Shown in pieces: positions 1 to 5,360 of a stretch of DNA of 9,689 bases. Position numbers and translations under genes: made by a program. Position 1 is the first letter of the stretch; the number at the start of each line of letters is the position of its first letter. This stretch comes from Candidatus Omnitrophota bacterium (GTDB lineage: Bacteria; Verrucomicrobiota; Verrucomicrobiia; Limisphaerales; UBA1319): assembly GCA_023473405.1 (NCBI GenBank), contig JAMCZD010000058.1, forward strand, positions 1 to 9,689. Direction: 5' to 3'. The notes under the pieces were generated by a model. That model saw nothing but the letters and a program-made list of their open reading frames with translations, had not been told where the DNA came from and did not search any database.

Positions 1-87
1 CGCATAGGAACTCCTGGATTCGAGTTTCTGCGCATGGTGCCGGATAACACCGTGATCGTCAACCATATTATGCTGCGTTATTTATGA
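1..87 (+). CDS. Possible 3' end of an unidentified upstream gene (partial)
   Basis: An open frame enters from the left edge and stops at TGA (85-87), four bases before the ATG of the GH5-type gene. It encodes 28 residues ending in NHIMLRYL. I do not recognise the peptide; it has no obvious domain motif and does not look like a GH5 N-terminus. It may be the end of an upstream gene in the same transcript, or leftover sequence joined to a truncated GH5 gene. A short minus-strand frame starting at base 66 and running off the left edge is an equally weak alternative. The existence of a real gene here is a guess from the open frame and its tight spacing. Confidence 0.25.
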   Translation, partial: RIGTPGFEFLRMVPDNTVIVNHIMLRYL

Positions 88-91
88 CGCC

Positions 92-1081
92 ATGTATAGT
101 CGAGAGGGCGCTGAATATTTCGACAATTACATCACGGAGGACGAGGCCAGGCTGATGCGGCGGATGGGCTTAAGGCACGTGCGCTTGTGTCTCCAGCCCA
201 AAGTGATCATGGACCAACGGACCGGCGCTGTGCGCGAGGAGAATGCCAGGTTTGTGGAGGCGGCGATCGAGCGCTTTCACCGGGCCGGATTGCTCGTCCT
301 AATCGATTTGCACAATGAAGACCGTCCGTCAGAATTGAATCCCGCCTGGCAGGACGCATTTATCGGTTTCTGGGGCGAGTTGGCGGCGCGCCTCCGGCAC
401 TTCGATCCGGAACTGACCATACTGGAAGTCATCAACGAACCGGTGTTTGCCGGCCGCGAAGCCGAATGGAATGCGTTCAATGCCCGGCTGGCTCGCGCAA
501 TACGACAGAATGCACCGGAACACACCATCATGACTTCGGGTCCGGACTGGGGAGGGATTGACGGGCTCCGGAAGCTTAAGCTGCTCGACGATCCCAACGT
601 CGTGTACTCGTTCCACTGTTACGATCCATTTCCATTCACGCACCAAGGGGCAACCTGGGCGGGACCCGACGTCAAACCGCTACGGGGTGTGCCTTATCCG
701 TCCAGTCCCGAGGCGGTGGCTCCGTTATTGGCAGCGCTCGCCCCGTATCCTGGTTCCCAAAAAATGGTCGAGGATTACGGCCGACAAGGCTGGAACAAGG
801 CCAAACTGGCGGCGCGTTTCAAGGAAGCCATCGAGTGGGGTGCGCGGAACAAAGTCCCGTTATATTGCGGCGAGTTCGGCGTCTTTCCTGCTTACGCCAA
901 GGCCGAACATCGCGCCAACTGGTTTCGTGATTTTGGCCAGGTGCTCGCCGCGAATCAGATTGGGTGGGCCGTTTGGGGCTGGGACGAGGGTTTCGGTTTG
1001 AATCGCCAATACGTGAACGGCACACCGATGGTGGACGAAACCGTGGCTACGGCACTCGGTCTGAAAGTTGTTATCAGGTGA
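92..1081 (+). CDS. GH5-type glycoside hydrolase (cellulase superfamily), N-terminally short
   Basis: The 329-residue product has the hallmarks of a GH5 (clan GH-A) TIM-barrel hydrolase, which hydrolyses beta-linked glycans with retention. Visible motifs in order are the strand-2 motif HVRL with conserved Arg31, DLHN with His74 after strand 3, VINEP with the probable acid/base Glu116, YSFHCYDPF with His175 and Tyr177, YCGEFGVF with the probable nucleophile Glu261, and GWAVWGWD near the C-terminus with Trp295 and Trp297. The spacing and order fit GH5; the subfamily and substrate (glucan, mannan, xyloglucan or other) cannot be told. The frame starts directly at helix 1 (TEDEARLMRRMGL). It therefore lacks the usual first strand (a GxN-type motif) and any signal peptide, while its neighbours are all apparently exported. 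There is no Shine-Dalgarno sequence before the ATG, and the same frame upstream has stops at 53-55 and 5-7. The gene may be 5'-truncated. It converges on gene A with a 5-base gap. Confidence 0.85.
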   Translation: MYSREGAEYFDNYITEDEARLMRRMGLRHVRLCLQPKVIMDQRTGAVREENARFVEAAIERFHRAGLLVLIDLHNEDRPSELNPAWQDAFIGFWGELAARLRHFDPELTILEVINEPVFAGREAEWNAFNARLARAIRQNAPEHTIMTSGPDWGGIDGLRKLKLLDDPNVVYSFHCYDPFPFTHQGATWAGPDVKPLRGVPYPSSPEAVAPLLAALAPYPGSQKMVEDYGRQGWNKAKLAARFKEAIEWGARNKVPLYCGEFGVFPAYAKAEHRANWFRDFGQVLAANQIGWAVWGWDEGFGLNRQYVNGTPMVDETVATALGLKVVIR

Positions 1082-1086
1082 CGAAG

Positions 1087-3972
1087 TTAGTAATTAGCCA
1101 CGACGGTGACCTTGCCGGTCAAATCGTTCAGACGAACCAATTCTTTGTCCTTGTCGAAATCGGTCCATGGTTTGCCGTTGACTTCGACGCTTTGGATTGG
1201 AGCGGCCAGTTTGGCCTTGTTCCAGAAGAGCACTGACTTGGGCGATTTGCGCGAAGGCATGTTGACCGTGGCCCGGATTTTGCCATGATCGACGTCAGAG
1301 ACGATTTCGTAGGCAAGATTTCCGAAGTAGCTTGGGGCGTTTTTGACGGAGATCGTGTCGCCCTGTTCGAGCCAATGCCGCGGCGTGGCTTTCGCCAGCC
1401 AGAGCGAGTCTCCATCCTCCCAAACGAGCAGCGAGCGAAATTGCTCCATGAAATAAGCCAGTGCATGGCCGTTGGCCGTTAGGTACAGGCGGAACTCGCC
1501 TTTCTTAATCGCATTGATGACGTTTGGATCCATCTGGTTCACGAAGTGTTCCATGAAGCAGTATTCAGGAACCGGCGCGACGAACGCGGCGTAGTTATTT
1601 ATAAACTGCCGCAGGAAGCTGGGTATCTCGTCTCGTTTCAAGTAAATATCGGCCACGTAGCTGTAACCTAACTGAGATGACATACCGCCCCAGAACCAGT
1701 CTTCCTTCGGGTCAAGACCCCTTTCCTTTCTTTTCTCCTCGAGGTATGAATAGCGGTTGCCCCCGGTCAAATATGTGGTATTGAGTGCCAGCACATCCTC
1801 GTAAATATCCAACTGCCCGTCCACGCGAATGTCGTTTGGGGAAGGAATTCCCGCGGAATCAACCAGCTCGAATGGCCAGTCGTCGTCGGTCATGGCAATT
1901 TGGGTCACCTGGCCGATGGACGGGCCGCGGATGTAGAAGATGGGTGGGATATAAGAGCGATAGGTTCCATTGCGCACCCGCATGACAGGCGAGAGTATGA
2001 TCGCCCGGTCCACGGCTTTCTTAAGGGCAGCCCGATAGTTCTTGGCCTCGTCGAAGTATCTTCCGGCGTTGGCCGGATCTATTTCCTCCATAGCCTGGGC
2101 GAACCGATGAAGGCCCTGGTAGTACCAGGCGTTGATATTCGCATACCATTTCCATTCGCTCTGGCCCCAGGCGCAATCGGCGATATGTTGGGGCGGATGA
2201 AGCCCGGCCACCCAGAGGTCGGCGCGGTTGGGGACGTTGTTCAAGTAGAGGTTTCGTTGGCGGATGATCCACTCGGCAGCCGCCTGCATGCGCCATTGGT
2301 TTTTCTTGAACCATTGCTTGTCGCCGGACAGGAAGTAGTGTTCCGCCAGGTCATACAGAATCCTGCCGGTCCCGCCGTTGTGGACCAGTTCATAGGTGTC
2401 AATATCGGGATAGACAGCGGGATCGGGATTGCGGATTGCGGTGTTATGAAAGAGTTTGCCAAGGCAGAAATTTCCCGAGCCGTCACTGAAATCGCCGTCC
2501 GCGGGCGTGCCGGGCCGCTGGAGAAAACCATCCAACCACTTGGCGCTGGCGTCGTGCAATCCCACCATATCCATATCATGGATTGGCCGGGGCGCTTCGA
2601 GGGCGAGGTTCATATAAGTGAGCTCGCCTTTCTGCAACAGCCACGAACCCATTCGCCAGGCATCGGTCCACTGCTTCACCGGCAACTCTACTTGCATAGG
2701 CGGATCAGCGACTTGTTTATAGGGGGGCAGGACCATGTCGCGCGGCAGCAAAGGCATTTTGATTTCGCGCATTGCCTCTTCCCAGGTGGCTTCGGGATGT
2801 TCACGCGTCATCTGGCGGATGCTTTCGACTTTCGACGCCGCCAATTCGGCCGCCCATTCCCTGGCAGTCTTGCCGCTGCCTGACTTGGTCACAAAGAAGC
2901 CATAATCCGGCGCCAGGATCGGCCCTTTTTCCAAGTCGCGCACCAGGAACGTAAAACTGCCCGAGCGGGTCCAGAGAGTTATCCGAGTGTCACGTGGATG
3001 ACCGTAGGGGAATCTTGGCAGATTACCGACAAGCTCGACAGCGGGTTGAACATACAGGATCGGAAGGGTAATTCCCCGGCGGGTGCCGTTGCCTGGGTGC
3101 GATTTCCAGCTACCGGGACCTTCCATGGTCGTTCCGGTATCGTCCGGCAAAGGCGCGGCGGTACCCGTGATACCGAAGAATCCTTCGACTCGTCCGTCGT
3201 AGTCCGCCTGCTGAGTTCCGTCCTTGAAGCCCCATTCAATCTCGACGTCCATTCGCTTCCATGATTCTGGTCCGTAGGCGCGAATCGTTGGAACGGCGAA
3301 CTTTGGCTGTTGATTTGCAGCTTCCTTTTTGGCTTTCTCGGGCGCGCGAACAAAAACAGCGACCATGTCCACCTCGTTCGAATTCCCTGCTCCCGACGTG
3401 CCCCAAGCGATGCCGATATCCTTGGGCGGCTGATAATTGGTCATCGGGAGTGGTTTGGCAGGGTCGGTTCCCTCGTAAACCCAGGTCAAGCCGTCCTGCG
3501 AGATGGTGGGCTTGACCGTCACCTGTTGATCCGCCTGCCAGCCAAACCATCCGAACGGCGAGGGATACACCCGGACCTCGACGTCTTCCGGCGATGGCGC
3601 CGCGGGTCCGTTTTTGGGCCATTGCAGTTCGACTCGGTTCAATTGCACGCGCCCTTCCCATATCAACGCGGACTGCAGGGTTCCTTTTGGCGCCGGCGAA
3701 AAATGGTCTTCCCTCACGCCGTCCTGGGCGAGCAAGCAACTGACAGCCCGGTAATCCCGGTTGATCCGTTCCAAGCGCCGCAGGACAAAGCAGGCCTCGG
3801 GCTTTTCCTGCACCGTAAGATCAGCGCGGTAAGCGTAAGCCCACGCCGACAATTCGGCCGGTTGTCCCACGAGATTGTCGATGGCCGGTTTCTCGTCGGC
3901 GCCGAATACGGGCAGGAAGCCGAGCGACAAGACCAATCCGATGGCAAGAAAGAACGCGCCGCGCCGGTTCAT
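1087..3972 (-). CDS. Large secreted protein A: discoidin-like domain plus probable (alpha/alpha)6-barrel glycosidase (paralogue of B)
   Basis: Start chosen at the ATG complementary to 3970-3972, giving 961 residues. It opens with a classical signal peptide (MNRRGAFF, hydrophobic stretch, cleavage probably after VFGA, about residue 25), and an AGGA lies 8 bases upstream. The open frame extends to 4068, but that start lies inside a promoter -10 box. About residues 30-215 look like an F5/8 type C (discoidin)-like beta sandwich, including QLNRVELQWP and VEVRVYPSPFGWFGW. A second beta-rich segment runs to about 360. Residues about 430-830 are helix-rich with motifs typical of six-hairpin enzymes: DGDFSDGSGNF (492-502), HNGGTGR then a LAEHYFLSGD helix (531-550), SEWKWYA (605-611), TDDDWPFELVDSAG (695-708) and DWFWGG (758-763). 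The C-terminus from about 835 (MEQFRSLLVWEDG, then WLAKATPRHWLEQG) resembles the closing part and beta cap of GH78-type proteins. The fold assignment is inference; no named family, substrate or catalytic pair can be assigned. An exported glycan-active enzyme is the best reading. Confidence 0.8.
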   Translation of the reverse strand: MNRRGAFFLAIGLVLSLGFLPVFGADEKPAIDNLVGQPAELSAWAYAYRADLTVQEKPEACFVLRRLERINRDYRAVSCLLAQDGVREDHFSPAPKGTLQSALIWEGRVQLNRVELQWPKNGPAAPSPEDVEVRVYPSPFGWFGWQADQQVTVKPTISQDGLTWVYEGTDPAKPLPMTNYQPPKDIGIAWGTSGAGNSNEVDMVAVFVRAPEKAKKEAANQQPKFAVPTIRAYGPESWKRMDVEIEWGFKDGTQQADYDGRVEGFFGITGTAAPLPDDTGTTMEGPGSWKSHPGNGTRRGITLPILYVQPAVELVGNLPRFPYGHPRDTRITLWTRSGSFTFLVRDLEKGPILAPDYGFFVTKSGSGKTAREWAAELAASKVESIRQMTREHPEATWEEAMREIKMPLLPRDMVLPPYKQVADPPMQVELPVKQWTDAWRMGSWLLQKGELTYMNLALEAPRPIHDMDMVGLHDASAKWLDGFLQRPGTPADGDFSDGSGNFCLGKLFHNTAIRNPDPAVYPDIDTYELVHNGGTGRILYDLAEHYFLSGDKQWFKKNQWRMQAAAEWIIRQRNLYLNNVPNRADLWVAGLHPPQHIADCAWGQSEWKWYANINAWYYQGLHRFAQAMEEIDPANAGRYFDEAKNYRAALKKAVDRAIILSPVMRVRNGTYRSYIPPIFYIRGPSIGQVTQIAMTDDDWPFELVDSAGIPSPNDIRVDGQLDIYEDVLALNTTYLTGGNRYSYLEEKRKERGLDPKEDWFWGGMSSQLGYSYVADIYLKRDEIPSFLRQFINNYAAFVAPVPEYCFMEHFVNQMDPNVINAIKKGEFRLYLTANGHALAYFMEQFRSLLVWEDGDSLWLAKATPRHWLEQGDTISVKNAPSYFGNLAYEIVSDVDHGKIRATVNMPSRKSPKSVLFWNKAKLAAPIQSVEVNGKPWTDFDKDKELVRLNDLTGKVTVVANY

Positions 3973-3980
3973 GGTTTTCA

Positions 3981-3984
3981 TCCT
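3981..3984 (-). promoter_or_regulatory. Ribosome binding site deciding the start of gene A
   Basis: The minus strand reads AGGA here, 8 bases before the ATG at 3972 that opens the signal peptide. An in-frame ATG three codons earlier (codon 3979-3981) overlaps the AGGA and has no well-spaced site of its own, so the start at 3972 is preferred. The protein differs only by three residues (MKT) between the two choices. Confidence 0.5.
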
Positions 3985-4063
3985 GGTAATTGCACCGTGA
4001 TTGGATGCCGTTCTACCGTTGTCCCAGGCAAGTGAGAATTGATTTTGGGTGTCCACGTGCCGG

Positions 4064-4091
4064 ATCATAATTGGGGCCAGGTTGGTGTCAA
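4064..4091 (-). promoter_or_regulatory. Near-consensus sigma70-type promoter for gene A
   Basis: On the minus strand, TTGACA (complement of 4086-4091) is followed after 16 bases by TATGAT (complement of 4064-4069). This is a perfect -35 and a five-of-six -10 match at an acceptable spacing. Transcription would start near 4057, giving a leader of about 85 bases to the ATG at 3972. The longest reading frame of gene A would begin at 4068, inside the -10 box, so it cannot be the start used from this promoter. Confidence 0.6.
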
Positions 4092-4235
4092 GTTTCGAAC
4101 CAGCGGACCGGGGGGGGCGAAATATGTTTATTTTGGCCTGGCGTTACTATAGCATGGCGGCACTCATTTGAACGCGAAGGATTATCGCCGGTGTGCCGGA
4201 GCGCGACGCATCGTGAAATTTAACCTTGAGCAAAC

Positions 4236-4240
4236 GGGAG
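4236..4240 (+). promoter_or_regulatory. Shine-Dalgarno site of the lipoprotein gene
   Basis: GGGAG lies 5 bases before the ATG at 4246. This favours 4246 over the in-frame ATG at 4168, which would add 26 polar residues in front of the signal peptide. Confidence 0.6.
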
Positions 4241-4245
4241 CAAGC

Positions 4246-5316
4246 ATGAAAGCAAACCATGTCCGTGGAATAAAGGCTTGGATCGACCCGATCGCGCTGG
4301 GAACAGCGGCCGGATCGGTCTTGTCAATCCTGATACTGACCGGCTGCCAGTCCACTTCAACATCGCTTGATTCCGCCGCGCCAAAGATCGTCGAGGTGCG
4401 AAGAATATGGGATAGGGCGCCGCACAATGCATTCACTGATCTGACGCGCTGTCGGGGCGCCTGGTATTGCGTCTTTCGCGAAGGCAGCGGGCATGTCCCC
4501 GGCACCGACGGTGTTATTCGCGTCTTGCGGAGCAAAGACGGTGAGAGTTGGGAAAGCTGCGCACGGATTTCCGAGACCGGCATTGACCTGCGCGACCCGA
4601 AAATCTGTGTGATGCCGGATGGCCGGTTGATGGTGCTCATGGGCGGGTCCATCTATTCGGGCGCGAATGGGGCTCAGGGGCGGACGTTTGTTGACGCGCG
4701 AACGCGGGTTGCCTTTTCGCCCGATGGCCAGTCCTGGAGTGAACCGCAGCCTGTCTCGGTGGAGGGACAGTGGCTATGGCGCGTCACCTGGCACAAGGGC
4801 GCCGGTTACGGTTTCGGTTACTCGATTCGTGTGCCGGCCAACCAGGTGCAAATCACGCTCTGGCGCACGACCGACGGCATCAATTATCAAAAAATTGCGG
4901 AACCAAAACTGCCGTCGACCTGCTGGCCGGACGAATCGACAGTCCGGTTCCTGCGCAACGGCACGATGGTCGCCCTGGTGCGCGGCGAGCAACCCGGCCA
5001 GCACGCGTTTGTCGGCACCAGCGTCAAGCCCTATAACCAATGGCATTGGACCGATACGGGTCACCCGGCCCAAGGCCCGAACTTCATCGTGCCGCGCGAT
5101 GGACGCATGCTCTATGCGGGGCGAGACTTTCCGGACGGCCCGAAAACCGTTCTGGGCTTGCTCACCACGACCAACTCGACACCGCTGCTAGTCCTGCCCA
5201 GCGGCGGCGACACCAGCTATCCCGGTTTGGTGCGGTATCGAGGTTTGCTGTGGATGAGCTATTACTCGTCGCATGAGGGTAAGACGGCTATTTACCTGGC
5301 GCGTATTCGCATTTAG
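4246..5316 (+). CDS. Lipoprotein with sialidase-like beta-propeller (BNR/Asp-box type)
   Basis: The 356-residue product begins with a lipoprotein signal peptide ending in the lipobox LTGC, so Cys34 would be lipidated and the protein anchored in a membrane. The remainder is all-beta and carries three Asp-box-like turns, SKDGESW (96-102), SPDGQSW (158-164) and TTDGINY (208-214), spaced as in a six-bladed sialidase-type propeller. Other conserved-looking segments are HNAFTDL (60-66), FREG (77-80), WPDEST (227-232) and a closing stretch GGDTSYPGLVRYRG from about 320. Related proteins are usually annotated as sialidase family or exo-alpha-sialidase. I do not see the classic RIP motif of GH33 enzymes, so sialidase activity should not be assumed; a glycan-binding or other glycosidase role is possible. 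The gene lies between the paralogues A and B on the opposite strand and converges on B. Confidence 0.8.
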   Translation: MKANHVRGIKAWIDPIALGTAAGSVLSILILTGCQSTSTSLDSAAPKIVEVRRIWDRAPHNAFTDLTRCRGAWYCVFREGSGHVPGTDGVIRVLRSKDGESWESCARISETGIDLRDPKICVMPDGRLMVLMGGSIYSGANGAQGRTFVDARTRVAFSPDGQSWSEPQPVSVEGQWLWRVTWHKGAGYGFGYSIRVPANQVQITLWRTTDGINYQKIAEPKLPSTCWPDESTVRFLRNGTMVALVRGEQPGQHAFVGTSVKPYNQWHWTDTGHPAQGPNFIVPRDGRMLYAGRDFPDGPKTVLGLLTTTNSTPLLVLPSGGDTSYPGLVRYRGLLWMSYYSSHEGKTAIYLARIRI

Positions 5317-5350
5317 ACAGGATGGGTTGGGACAGGATGCGCAGGATTTA
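5317..5350. repeat. Degenerate ACAGGAT-type short repeat
   Basis: The gap between two convergent stop codons holds ACAGGATG at 5317-5324, the same eight bases at 5332-5339, and GCAGGATTTA at 5341-5350. Two copies are exact and 15 bases apart; the third is degenerate. From memory, similar (A)CAGGAT tracts are frequent between genes in environmental PVC-group genomes, but I cannot check that here. It does not form an obvious hairpin terminator. Confidence 0.5.
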
Positions 5351-5360
5351 GAAGTCAAAG

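Larger units (their letters stand above)
3973..4245. other. Divergent intergenic region between gene A and the lipoprotein gene
   Basis: This 273-base stretch separates the two divergent start codons. It contains the gene A promoter (4064-4091), a leader of about 85 bases for gene A, a run of eight G at 4110-4117 upstream of that promoter, and the ribosome binding site of the lipoprotein gene at its right end. I found no convincing promoter for the plus strand: TACTAT at 4145-4150 could be a -10 box but has no good -35 at 16-18 bases. No riboswitch, hairpin terminator or operator palindrome was recognised. Confidence 0.6.

Noticed and set aside
1107..1121. TGACC-TTGCC-GGTCA hairpin near the convergent stops as a terminator
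   Set aside because: The stem is only five base pairs, lies in the coding sequence of gene A, and is not followed by a T-tract on either strand.
1900..2883. Plus-strand open frame of 327 codons antisense to gene A
   Set aside because: It lies wholly within gene A. In paralogue B the corresponding antisense frame is broken into short pieces, although the encoded peptide looks similar where open. This is a shadow of the conserved sense protein and codon bias.
2866..2886. GSGKT string in protein A (also in B) resembling a nucleotide-binding P-loop
   Set aside because: The first glycine of the GxxxxGK(S/T) pattern is missing in both proteins and they are exported, so ATP binding is not credible.
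3310..4035. Plus-strand open frame of 241 codons antisense to the start of gene A
   Set aside because: It overlaps the signal peptide and discoidin-like region of A, has no recognisable domain, and crosses the gene A leader.
4134..4147. TGGC-containing stretch resembling a sigma54 -24/-12 promoter for the lipoprotein gene
   Set aside because: The -12 element lacks the essential GC and the spacing does not fit.
4168..4245. N-terminal extension of the lipoprotein from an ATG at 4168
   Set aside because: It would put 26 polar residues before the lipoprotein signal, whereas the ATG at 4246 has a well-placed GGGAG and gives a proper signal peptide.
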